A DNA stretch of 7,671 bases, from assembly GCA_039649115.1 (NCBI GenBank), contig JBBWZQ010000193.1:1-7671 (forward strand). The letters run 5' to 3'. The notes beneath the pieces are model-generated. The model did not search any database, was not told the DNA's origin, and saw only the letters and a list, made by a program, of their open reading frames with translations. The DNA is from DATEJJ01 sp039649115. GTDB lineage: Bacteria > Actinomycetota > Actinomycetes > Mycobacteriales > Micromonosporaceae. A program made the position numbers and the translations under genes. Below, in pieces: positions 1 to 7,200 of this stretch. The first letter of the stretch is position 1; every line of letters starts with the position of its first letter.

Positions 1-9
1 GATCACGGG

Positions 10-82
10 TGCGCCGCCAGGGACTCGAACCCCGAACCCGCGGATTAAGAGTCCGCTGCTCTGCCAGTTGAGCTAGCGGCGC
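10..82 (-). tRNA. tRNA-Lys, anticodon CUU
   Basis: Read on the minus strand this is a complete 73-nt cloverleaf. The 7-bp acceptor stem GCGCCGC/GCGGCGC is fully paired and the discriminator is A. The D stem is GCTC/GAGC, the anticodon stem GCGGA/TCCGC and the loop CTCTTAA, giving anticodon CTT (plus-strand bases 47-49). The variable loop is five bases, followed by T-stem CGGGG/CCCTG with one G·U and loop TTCGAGT. CCA is not encoded: the bases after the discriminator read CCC, so the end must be added by nucleotidyltransferase. It decodes AAG, the dominant Lys codon in such GC-rich genomes. It is divergent from the L,D-transpeptidase gene. Its terminator lies outside the window. Confidence 0.97.
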
Positions 83-99
83 GTCATACAACGCCGTGA

Positions 100-105
100 A
101 CGATA
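100..105 (-). promoter_or_regulatory. Possible -10 element for tRNA-Lys
   Basis: The minus strand reads TATCGT here, preceded by TGC (extended -10-like). It would place transcription start near base 93, about ten bases before the mature tRNA 5' end. The best -35-like hexamer, TTGGGA at 125-130, is 19 bases upstream and matches weakly. The call rests on position and the -10 match only. Confidence 0.35.
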
Positions 106-210
106 GCACGTACCCCGACCCGCCTCCCAACCAGATACCCGGCTCTCAACCCCCATAAGACATCAATCGGAAAATCCCGCGCAAAAGGGTACCCCTACGG
201 CAAACTATCC

Positions 211-233
211 AAGGAGACCGAATGGCGGAGTGA
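211..233 (+). promoter_or_regulatory. Strong ribosome binding site with three-codon leader ORF (Met-Ala-Glu-stop) before the L,D-transpeptidase
   Basis: AAGGAG at 211-216 is the best Shine-Dalgarno sequence seen in the window. It sits five bases before an ATG at 222 that is out of frame with the downstream gene and reads ATG GCG GAG TGA (222-233). The gene's own ATG follows one base after that stop. The Glu codon and its flanks (GCGGAG, 225-230) also form a second, weaker Shine-Dalgarno four bases from ATG 235. AAGGAG is 18 bases from ATG 235, too far for direct use. Translation of the main gene may therefore be coupled to termination of the tripeptide, or the weak internal site may suffice. 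Whether the leader is translated is inference. In the rest of 83-210 I see a comparatively A/T-rich patch (about 155-215) but no plus-strand promoter I can defend. Confidence 0.45.
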
Positions 234-234
234 C

Positions 235-1458
235 ATGGAACTACCTGGCTGGACGACCCGTACCCTCATCGCCGCACTGCCCCTCGCACTGGCCGGCTGC
301 ACCGTCACCAAGCAGCCAGGCCCCGGCTACCTGCCCGAGGCCGTCGCCGCGCCCGTCGCCCGCACCGTGCCGCTGACCCTCGCCGTCAGTCCCGGCCCCG
401 GTGCCCGCAACCTGCCCATCAGCACCGAGATCGGCACCACCGTCTCCGGCGGTACTGTCATCAGCGTCACCCTGACCGACCCGACCGGCCGTTCCGTACC
501 CGGTGACGTCCGCTCCGACGCCACCTCATGGGTACCGCGAGAGCCGCTCGCGTACCACCGGACCTATGCCGCCACGGTGACCGCCGCCAGCCGGGACGGC
601 CAGCGCCAGACCCGTACCACCAGTTTTGCCACCATGGCCGACCCCGGCGGCCGCTCCATCGGCACTGGCCTCTACTTCTTCAGCGGCCACACCTACGGTG
701 TCGGCATGCCGATCGTGGTCGAGTTCAGCGCCGCCGTGCCGGACAGCGCCAAGGCGGCCGTGGAGCGGCGGCTGTTCGTCGGCAGCGATCCGCCCCAGGT
801 CGGCGTGTGGCGCTGGTACGGCGACCGGCAGGTGCTCTACCGCCCGCGGGACTACTGGCAGCCCGGCACCCGGCTGACGGTCCGCACAAGGCTGGCCGGG
901 CTGCCGGTCGGGCGCCGCTACCTGGACCAGGACCGGGGCGGCACGGCGACCATCGGGCCCAAGCAGGTGTTCCTGGTCCGCAATGACACCAAGACGCTGT
1001 ACGTATACCAGAACAACGCGCTGACCAGGAGGTTCCCGGTGAGCCTCGGCAAGCACAGCACGCCCACCTCCAGCGGCAATCTCGTGATCATGTCGCGGGA
1101 GTACGTGACCGTCTTCGACACGCCGCTCTACCGGATCACCGCCTACTACGACGAGCGGATCACCTGGGACGGCCAGTTCCTGCACGCGGCGCCCTGGTCC
1201 GTGGGCAGCCAGGGCCGGCGCAACGTCAGCCACGGCTGCGTCAACCTGTCCGTCCGCAACGCGGCGTGGGTGTTCGGCATGGCGCAGGTGGGCGACCCGG
1301 TCACCGTCAGTGGCACGGAAACGCACGTCGCGCGGGGCAACGGCTGGACGGTCTGGGACATGACCTGGCGGGAGTACCTGCGTGGCAGTGTGCTGCCGCA
1401 CCCGGATCTTGAAGCCGCGGCGGGGCCGAGCGAGCGGGTGGACCGGATCACCGGCTGA
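235..1458 (+). CDS. L,D-transpeptidase lipoprotein (YkuD domain with N-terminal Ig-like domain)
   Basis: This protein of 407 residues is a predicted exported lipoprotein that makes 3-3 cross-links between meso-diaminopimelate residues in peptidoglycan. Residues 1-22 form a lipoprotein signal with lipobox LAGC and lipidation at Cys22. A proline-rich linker leads to a bacterial Ig-like domain (about 45-135), then a second beta-rich region (about 140-240). The YkuD catalytic domain spans about 243-358. Catalytic signatures are His317 (FLHAAPW) and SHGCVNL at 332-338, with nucleophile Cys335 and His333. The C-terminal tail NGWTVWDMTWREYL (369-382) is typical of actinobacterial family members such as M. 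tuberculosis LdtMt2. ATG 235 is chosen because it gives an immediate signal peptide. The only nearby upstream ATG (222) is out of frame. The gene appears complete. A damaged partial paralogue follows 39 bases downstream. These enzymes are known to be relatively insensitive to most beta-lactams except carbapenems. Confidence 0.95.
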   Translation: MELPGWTTRTLIAALPLALAGCTVTKQPGPGYLPEAVAAPVARTVPLTLAVSPGPGARNLPISTEIGTTVSGGTVISVTLTDPTGRSVPGDVRSDATSWVPREPLAYHRTYAATVTAASRDGQRQTRTTSFATMADPGGRSIGTGLYFFSGHTYGVGMPIVVEFSAAVPDSAKAAVERRLFVGSDPPQVGVWRWYGDRQVLYRPRDYWQPGTRLTVRTRLAGLPVGRRYLDQDRGGTATIGPKQVFLVRNDTKTLYVYQNNALTRRFPVSLGKHSTPTSSGNLVIMSREYVTVFDTPLYRITAYYDERITWDGQFLHAAPWSVGSQGRRNVSHGCVNLSVRNAAWVFGMAQVGDPVTVSGTETHVARGNGWTVWDMTWREYLRGSVLPHPDLEAAAGPSERVDRITG

Positions 1459-1497
1459 AGGCGAGTTCCTGTCGCACCGACCGGGCACCACGAAGGG

Positions 1498-1905
1498 ATG
1501 GAGAGGACCTGGGGATCACCGGTGGGCCGCTGCTCGCGGTCGTGGTCGCTGTGGCGGGGTGCACGGGCTCACAATCATCCGGGGGTACGGGCGGCAGCAC
1601 CGCACGCAAGGACGGTGTGGCGGCGACCATCTCCGCGCCGGCGAACAACGCGACGGACGTGCCGGCCTCGGTGGAGATCGTCTACAGCGCCACGAAGGCG
1701 ACGGGCACGCGGGGTCGAGCTGGCGGACGCCGCGGGGACCAGGGTCGAGGGTGCGGCACGCCCCGACGGATCGTCCTGGGTACCGGAGAAGCACCTCGAA
1801 TACGGCACGAGGTACACCGCGAAGGTGACCGTGACCGGCTCGGGGGGCACCTCCGCGGAAGGGCCGGCGGAGCGACTCCGCCGACCCTTGCCCGAGGGTG
1901 ACTGA
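1498..1905 (+). pseudogene. Frameshifted, truncated remnant of a second L,D-transpeptidase lipoprotein
   Basis: This stretch fills the gap between the intact L,D-transpeptidase and tRNA-His. One frame, from about 1509, reads a lipoprotein signal ending AVVVAVAGC followed by a Gly/Ser-rich linker and an Ig-like domain start (PANNATDVPASVEIVYSAT). It has no usable ATG or GTG before 1542, which would leave too short a signal. Near 1705-1713 the homology jumps to the next frame and continues VELADAAGTRVEGAARPDG, SSWVPEKHLEYGTRYTAKVT, ending at a TGA inside tRNA-His. This aligns with residues about 58-130 of the upstream protein: DVPASVEI with NLPISTEI, SSWVPEKHLEYGTRYTAKVT with TSWVPREPLAYHRTYAATVT. 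The second half of the Ig region, the linker and the whole YkuD domain are absent, so no enzyme activity is possible. A sequencing error could explain the frameshift but not the truncation. The true start is uncertain. Confidence 0.8.
1859..1889 (-). terminator. Terminator hairpin of tRNA-His
   Basis: As minus-strand RNA the arms AAGGGUCGGCGGAG and CUCCGCCGGCCCUU pair over all 14 positions with one G·U wobble and a 3-nt loop. Read as plus-strand RNA the same position is an A/C mismatch, so the hairpin is better on the minus strand. It begins seven bases after the end of tRNA-His. Only two U residues close the 3' arm and no long U tract follows, as is common for actinobacterial terminators. 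It overlaps the tail of the transpeptidase remnant. Confidence 0.75.
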
Positions 1906-1970
1906 CGGGACTTGAACCCGCGGCACCTGGGACCACAACCCAGTGCTCTACCAGCTGAGCTACAGCCACC
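1897..1970 (-). tRNA. tRNA-His, anticodon GUG
   Basis: The minus strand gives a complete 74-nt tRNA that includes the genome-encoded extra G-1 (complement of 1970) opposite discriminator C73 (complement of 1897), the identity pair of bacterial tRNA-His. The acceptor stem is GTGGCTG/CAGTCAC with one G·U. The D stem is GCTC/GAGC, the anticodon stem CTGGG/CCCAG and the loop TTGTGGT, so the anticodon is GTG (plus-strand 1934-1936). The T stem is GCGGG/CCCGT with loop TTCAAGT. CCA is not encoded; the next bases read CT. It lies 78 bases downstream of orn on the same strand and is followed at once by its terminator hairpin. Confidence 0.97.
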
Positions 1971-2012
1971 ACGCAACCGGCGGGACCGCAGGCCCCGGCC
2001 AGGTGACGACCA

Positions 2013-2018
2013 ATGATA
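2013..2018 (-). promoter_or_regulatory. Possible -10 element for tRNA-His
   Basis: The minus strand reads TATCAT, a 5/6 match to the -10 consensus, between the orn stop and tRNA-His. It would start transcription near 2006, giving a leader of about 36 nt removed by RNase P. I see no convincing -35 hexamer at 16-19 bases. The tRNA could instead be read through from orn, since no terminator hairpin separates them. Confidence 0.35.
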
Positions 2019-2048
2019 GCCACACCCGCGCCACCCGCGTCGACAGGG

Positions 2049-2660
2049 TTACGCGATCGGGCGTGCCGCCGCGACCTCGACCGCGATCGCCTTGGCGGTG
2101 TCCACGTCGGGACCGGGTCCGGGTACGAAGATGGTCCGCCGGTAGTACTCGAGTTCGCGCACGCTCTCCTTGATGTCGGCCAGGGCCCGGTGCGCGAGGC
2201 CCTTGGCCGGCTGGCCGTAGTACGCACGCGGGTACCAGCGGCGGCACAGCTCCTTGACGGACGACACGTCGATCATCCGGTAGTGCAGGTGGGCGTCGAG
2301 TCGGGGCATGTCCCGCGCGAGGAAGCCGCGGTCGGTGGCGATCGAGTTGCCGCACAGCGGGGCGGTGCGAGGATCGGGTACGTGTGTGGTGAGGTACGAC
2401 ATGATCATGTCTTCGGCCTCGGCGACGGTGACCGTGGAAGCGCGCACCTCGTCGGTCAGCCCGGACTTGTCGTGCATCTCCCGCACCACGTCGAACATGC
2501 CGTCGAGGGCGGCGTCGTCCGCGTGGACGACCACGTCCACCCCGTCGCCGAGCACGTTGAGATCCGGATCCGTGACCAGTGCCGCGACCTCGATCAGCGA
2601 GTCCTTGACGAGGTCCAGCCCGGTCATCTCGCAGTCGATCCACACAAGAAGATCACCCAC
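2049..2660 (-). CDS. orn: Oligoribonuclease (DEDDh 3'-5' exoribonuclease)
   Basis: This 203-residue protein matches the usual length of Orn. It degrades 2-5 nt RNA oligomers to mononucleotides in the cytoplasm, the last step of mRNA decay. In several bacteria it also clears pGpG from cyclic-di-GMP turnover. All five DEDDh residues are visible: Asp9 and Glu11 in WIDCEMTGLD, Asp110 in NSIATDRGFL, and His157 and Asp162 in HRALADIKES. The start is GTG 2660: an in-frame TAG lies four codons upstream and no alternative is available. There is no good Shine-Dalgarno; the promoter geometry suggests a leaderless mRNA. The stop is TAA, followed by tRNA-His on the same strand. It is divergent from the GT87 gene across 191 bases. 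The Pro/Gly-rich C-terminus after residue 178 is an actinobacterial-type extension. Confidence 0.97.
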   Translation of the reverse strand: MGDLLVWIDCEMTGLDLVKDSLIEVAALVTDPDLNVLGDGVDVVVHADDAALDGMFDVVREMHDKSGLTDEVRASTVTVAEAEDMIMSYLTTHVPDPRTAPLCGNSIATDRGFLARDMPRLDAHLHYRMIDVSSVKELCRRWYPRAYYGQPAKGLAHRALADIKESVRELEYYRRTIFVPGPGPDVDTAKAIAVEVAAARPIA

Positions 2661-2666
2661 GGCATC

Positions 2667-2695
2667 AGCCTATGCTGTCGGGCGCGGCCTGTGCA
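2667..2695 (-). promoter_or_regulatory. Candidate leaderless promoter of orn
   Basis: The minus strand has TGCACA (2695-2690, 4/6 to the -35 consensus), a 17-bp spacer, then TAGGCT (2672-2667, TAnnnT). Six bases later comes the GTG start at 2660. Actinobacterial initiation usually falls about seven bases after the -10, so the transcript would begin at the start codon. This agrees with the lack of a ribosome binding site. Confidence 0.5.
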
Positions 2696-2839
2696 CGGCA
2701 GTCGCGCCGACTCGACGTTCCCGCGCTTCGAACTGCCAACCAACCTGTCTGTCCGGGCCGGCTGGGGCGTGCCCGCCTGCGCCGAACCCCGGCTGCGGCG
2801 CCGCTCACCCGGGGCGAGCGGTGGTCGCTGGCGCGCCGT

Positions 2840-2845
2840 TAGGGT
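2840..2845 (+). promoter_or_regulatory. Candidate -10 of the GT87 gene, leaderless geometry
   Basis: TAGGGT is followed by six bases and then GTG 2852, so initiation would fall on the start codon. No -35 is recognisable at 16-18 bases upstream. The overlapping AGGG at 2841-2844, seven bases from the GTG, could alternatively act as a Shine-Dalgarno if transcription starts further upstream. The two readings cannot both apply to one transcript. Confidence 0.4.
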
Positions 2846-2851
2846 GTACCG

Positions 2852-4168
2852 GTGACCAGCCCGACCGGCACGGCGCTGGCGCCACCGCCGTCTCCCGCCC
2901 ACCGGCTCCGCACCGCCGGCCGGGTGGCCGTCGTTGTCGTCATCGCGCTCGCCGCGACTGCCGCCCAATGGGGGTACGGCAACCGTCACGACTTCGCTGA
3001 CCTGCGCATCTACTACGGGGCCGTGCGCTGGTGGTCGCACGGGAGTGCGCTCTACGACTTCGCCGTGCCCGACCCGGTACAGGGCCACCTGGGCTTCACC
3101 TACCCGCCGTTCGCCGCGCTCGTCATGTACCCGATGGCCTGGATGTCGCTGCTGCACGCCGTCGAGATCATGTGGGTCCTCTCCGCGATCGCCGTCGTGG
3201 TCACCACGGCCTGGCTGGTGGTGCCGGTCGCCGACCGGCACGGCTGGCCGCGCTGGTTCGCGGTGTGCCTGGCCGTCCCGCTGGTGAGCGTGCTGGAGCC
3301 GGTCCGCGAGACGGTCACCTTCGGCCAGATCAACCTGCTGCTCGCCCTGCTCGTCCTCGCCGACCTGCTGGTGCTGGCGCCGCGCGGGTCGCGGTTCACC
3401 GGCACAGGCATCGGCCTGGCCGCCGCGATCAAGCTCACCCCCGCGATCTTCATCGTGTACCTGCTGGTCAGCCGCAGGTACCGCGCCGCGGCGGTCGCGA
3501 CCGGTACCGCGATCGCGGCCACCCTGCTCGCGGCGGCCTTCCGCCCGGGCGATTCCTGGCACTACTGGACCTCGATCGTGTGGCAGAGCAGCCGGGTGGG
3601 GCACCTCGCGTTCATCCCCAACCAGTCGCTGCTCGGCGCGCTGTCCCGGCTCGCCCACCCGCACCAGGCATCCCGCCTGATCTGGGTGCTGCTGGCCGTC
3701 GCGGTGCTCGGCTTCGGCCTGTGGCGCGCCGCGCGGGCGGCCCGCGCCGGCGACGAGGTGGCCGGGCTGACCCTGACCGGCGTGACCGGCTCGCTGGTCA
3801 GCCCGGTGAGCTGGCAGCACCACCTGTACTGGTTCATCCCGGCGCTGGCGGTGCTCGTGGACGTGGCCGCCTCGCGGGAGGCGCGGCGCCGGTGGTGGTA
3901 CGGCGGGTTCGCCGCGCTGCTCTGGTTCACCGTCACGTTCAGTGTGATCGCCTGGTATGACTGGCGGATCGTGCCCGCGAGCATCACGTACCAGCCGCTC
4001 GGTCAGGTGATCGACGACTGGCACGTGCTGCTGATGCTGGCCGTCCTCGCCATCCTGCCGGTACGCCGCCACGCCGGACGAGGCTGGCCGGGCGGGCGGG
4101 GCCGCCAGCACGCCGGGCTCACTTGCCCGCCGAGGCCGGTGACGCCGGAGGCCATCGCGAGAAAGTAG
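2852..4168 (+). CDS. GT87 (DUF2029) family membrane glycosyltransferase, probable polyprenol-phosphate-mannose-dependent
   Basis: The 438-residue protein is strongly hydrophobic with roughly ten membrane segments, including about 23-40, 86-103, 106-125, 135-150, 160-176, 187-206, 212-230, 274-291, 325-338 and 352-368. Family hallmarks are the Asp in HDFADLRIYYGA (Asp50, matching the catalytic Asp of mycobacterial PimE), YPPFAALVMYPMAW (84-97), GQINLLLALLVLADLL (158-173), GIGLAAAIKLTPAIF (186-200) and SPVSWQHHLYWFIP (317-330). Known GT87 members are GT-C fold alpha-1,2-mannosyltransferases that use polyprenyl-phosphate-mannose outside the membrane to build phosphatidylinositol mannosides, lipomannan or arabinan decorations. 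The acceptor here cannot be read from sequence. The start is GTG 2852, the stop TAG. The C-terminal 30 residues are basic and likely cytoplasmic. It has no same-strand partner and is convergent with lysX. Confidence 0.88.
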   Translation: MTSPTGTALAPPPSPAHRLRTAGRVAVVVVIALAATAAQWGYGNRHDFADLRIYYGAVRWWSHGSALYDFAVPDPVQGHLGFTYPPFAALVMYPMAWMSLLHAVEIMWVLSAIAVVVTTAWLVVPVADRHGWPRWFAVCLAVPLVSVLEPVRETVTFGQINLLLALLVLADLLVLAPRGSRFTGTGIGLAAAIKLTPAIFIVYLLVSRRYRAAAVATGTAIAATLLAAAFRPGDSWHYWTSIVWQSSRVGHLAFIPNQSLLGALSRLAHPHQASRLIWVLLAVAVLGFGLWRAARAARAGDEVAGLTLTGVTGSLVSPVSWQHHLYWFIPALAVLVDVAASREARRRWWYGGFAALLWFTVTFSVIAWYDWRIVPASITYQPLGQVIDDWHVLLMLAVLAILPVRRHAGRGWPGGRGRQHAGLTCPPRPVTPEAIARK

Positions 4169-4181
4169 CGCGAATCTGTAC

Positions 4182-4206
4182 CTGCGGCGGGGGCCACCCC
4201 GGTCAG
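4182..4206. terminator. Possible hairpin between convergent GT87 gene and lysX
   Basis: Only 34 bases separate the two stop codons. The core CGGGG (4188-4192) and CCCCG (4197-4201) form a 5-bp stem with loop GCCA, and CTG (4182-4184) can pair with CAG (4204-4206) outside it. It overlaps the lysX stop and has no U tract on either strand. A bidirectional terminator is plausible from position but structurally weak. Confidence 0.3.
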
Positions 4207-7200
4207 TGCCCGGTCGGCCGGACCAGCGGGAACGGCAGCGTCTCCCGGATCGACCGGCCGGTCAGCAGGATCACCAGCCGGTCCACGCCGAGCCCGAGCC
4301 CGCCCGTGGGAGGCATCGCGTACTCCAGCGCGTGCAGGAAGTCCTCGTCCAGCTCCATCGCTTCGGGATCGCCGCCGGCCGCCCGCAGCGACTGCTCGGT
4401 CAGCCGGCGGCGCTGCTCCACCGGGTCGATCAACTCGGTGTACGCCGTGCCCAGCTCCATGCCGAAGGCCACCAGGTCCCAGCGCTCCGCGAGCCTCGGT
4501 TCGGTGCGGTGCGCCCGGGTCAGCGGCGAGACGTCGGTCGGGAAGTCGGTGTAGAAGGTGGGCATCCCGGTCTGCTGTTCGACCAGGCGCTCGTACATCT
4601 CCAGCAGGACCGCACCCCGGGTCAGGTCCGGCGCGAGCGGCACGTGCGCGAGCTTCGCGAGGCGGCGCAGTTCGGCGGCGGGGGTGTCCACTGTGACCGG
4701 TTCACCGAGCGCCGTGGCGACGGCGTCGTGCAGCGGTACCACCGGCCACTCCACGGACAGGTCCACCTCGCTGCCGTCCGGGCGGCGCGCCACCGGCCGG
4801 CCGTGCGCGGCGGTGGCCGCCGCCAGGATCAGCGACCGGGCCAGCTCGCGCATCGTCGTGTAGTCGCCGTATGCCTGGTAGGCCTCCAGCATCGTGAACT
4901 CGGGGTTGTGCGTCGCGTCGACGCCCTCGTTGCGGAACGTGCGACCCAGCTCGAACACCTTGGCCACGCCGCCCACGACCAGCCGCTTGAGGTACAGCTC
5001 GGGAGCGATGCGCAGGTACAGGCGCATGTCATAGGCGTTGATGTGGGTGGCGAAGGGGCGGGCGTTCGCGCCGCCGTGCACCTGCTGCAGCACCGGCGTC
5101 TCGACCTCCAGGAACCCCTTGCCCACCAGCTCGCCACGCAGCGCGTGCAGCACCGCCCCCCGGGTGCGCAACGACTGCCGCGCGTCGGCGTTGATGACGA
5201 GGTCGAGGTAGCGCTGGCGGACCCGCGCCTCGGGATCGGCCAGCCCGCGGTGCTTGTCCGGCAACGGTCGCAGGCACTTGGCGGCCAGCTGCCACCCGTC
5301 CGCGAGGATGGACAGCTCGCCCCGCTTCGAGGTCACCACCTCGCCGCTGACCGACACGTGGTCCCCGATGTCCACACTGGACTTCCACGCGGCGAGGGCG
5401 GCCGGTCCCACCCCGTCGCGGCCCAGGAGCAGTTGCAGGTCGCCGGACCAGTCCCGCAGGGTGGCGAAGCAGAGCGAACCGTGGTTGCGTACCAGCACCA
5501 GCCGGCCGGCGACCGCGACCTGCTCGCCCGTACGGGCGTCGGGTGGCAGATCGCCGAAGGCGGCCCGCACCTGCGCGCACGTGTGCGTACTGGCCACGCC
5601 CGGCGGGTACGGGTCGATGCCGTCGGCACGCAGCTTGTCCACTTTGGCCAGTCGTACGCGCATCTGCTCCGGGAGGGTGTCCTTGGGTGCCTCGGGCTGC
5701 GCGGGAGGCGGCGCGGACCCGACCGCGGGTACCTCGATCGGGGGCGCGGTCAGACCTCGGCGCAGCAGCGTGGGCAGGCTCGGCACCACCACGAAGCCTT
5801 CCGCGATGCCCGAGGCGACCGCCACCTTGGCCAGGTCGCGCACGTCGTCGAAGCACAGGAACCGGGGCACCCACTCGGGCCGGAACTTGACGTTCGACCG
5901 GTACAGCGACTCCAGCTGGAACCAGCGGTTGAAGAACAGCAGCAGGCCGCGCCAGGCGCGCAGCACCGGCCCGGCGCCGATGCGCGCGCCCTCCTCGAAG
6001 ACCGACCGGAACACCGCGAAGTTCAGCGAGATCCGGCGCACCCCGAGCCGGTCCGCCTCCCGCACCAGGGCGGCCACCATGAACTCGACCAGCCCGTTGT
6101 CCGAGGCCCGGTCGCGGCGCATCAGGTCCAGCGACAGACCGCCGCGGCCCCACGGCGTGAAGGACAGCACCGCGGCCTCCCGGCCCTGCGCGTCCCGCGC
6201 CTCGACGAGCACGCACTGCCCGTCCGCCGGGTCGCCCAGCCGGCCCAGTGCCATCGAGAAGCCGCGCTCGGTCTCGGTGTCCCGCCACTGGTCGGCCAGC
6301 TCGATGATGTGTGCCATCTCGGTCGCCGAGATCTCGGCGTGCCGCCGGATCCGCACCGCGTACCCGGCCCGCTCCACCCGGTGTACGGCCTGCCGCACCG
6401 GCCGCATCTCCCGGCCGTCCAGAGTGAACTGTTCCACGTGGAGGATGGCCTCGTCGCCCAGCTCGATGGCGCGCAGTCCGGCGCGGGCGAAGGCGGTGGC
6501 GCCCTCCTCGCTCGCGCCCATCGCCGCGGGCGTCCACGCGTACTCCTTCGCCTGGCCGAGCCACGCCTCGATCGCCGGCCCCCAGGCCTCCGGATCGCCG
6601 AGCGGGTCGCCGCTGGCCAGCGCGACCCCGGCGACCACCCGGTAGGTGACCGCGGCCTTCCCGCTCGCCGAGAAGATGACCGCCTTGTCGCGCCGGGTGG
6701 CGAAGTACCCGAGCGAGTCGCGCTCCCCGGACTCGGCGAGCAGCGCCCGTACCCGCGCCTCCTCCGGCGGGCGCAACTGCGCGGACAGCCGCTGCGAGCG
6801 GAACAGCACGTACAGGGCGACGAACAGCGCGATGCCGCCGAAGAGGCCGAGCAGCAGGTTGACCCAGCCGGCGGCGTGGCCGCGCCGGGTGAAGTCGAAG
6901 CTGAAGGCGCCGCCCAGGGTCTTCTCCACGGCGTAGGTCAGCCGGTCCCCGCTGCCGTGCAGGGTGCCCGGGAAGGCCTCGACCAGCGCCCAGCCCAGCA
7001 CCGCGAACCAGATCAGCAGGCCGGCGAGGACTCCCAGTGCCTTGGGCAGGCTGCCGCGCTGCACCTTGGCGTAGAACTCGCGCCGCGACAGGTACAGCAC
7101 GACCAGCACGCCGATGGTGATGCTCAGGTTGGCGCCGATCACCCAGGAGGCCCACCACGGCGGCGGGCGGGTGCTCCAGGTGTCCGGCGGCAGCACCAGC

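Noticed and set aside
125..214. ECF-type promoter (GGAA ... GTT style) upstream of the transpeptidase
   Set aside because: GGAAAA at about 169-174 has no matching -10 partner at a standard distance, so I could not support an ECF sigma site.
526..1491. Minus-strand open frame of 321 codons opposite the L,D-transpeptidase
   Set aside because: Arg/Pro/His-rich with no family resemblance; the plus strand encodes the SHGCVNL catalytic motif and lipobox.
1542..1901. Small lipoprotein from GTG 1542 as a functional gene
   Set aside because: The signal would begin only six residues before the lipidation Cys, and after about 1710 the frame leaves the Ig-like homology. It is better explained as part of the frameshifted remnant.
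2624..4111. Long minus-strand open frame (495 codons) opposite the GT87 gene
   Set aside because: The translation is rich in Arg, Gly, Pro, Gln and His with no recognisable domain, typical of the antisense frame of a GC-rich gene. The plus strand carries a clear membrane protein family.
5254..6645. Plus-strand open frame of 463 codons opposite lysX
   Set aside because: Ser/Arg/Pro-rich translation without domains; it is the complement of well-conserved lysX codons.
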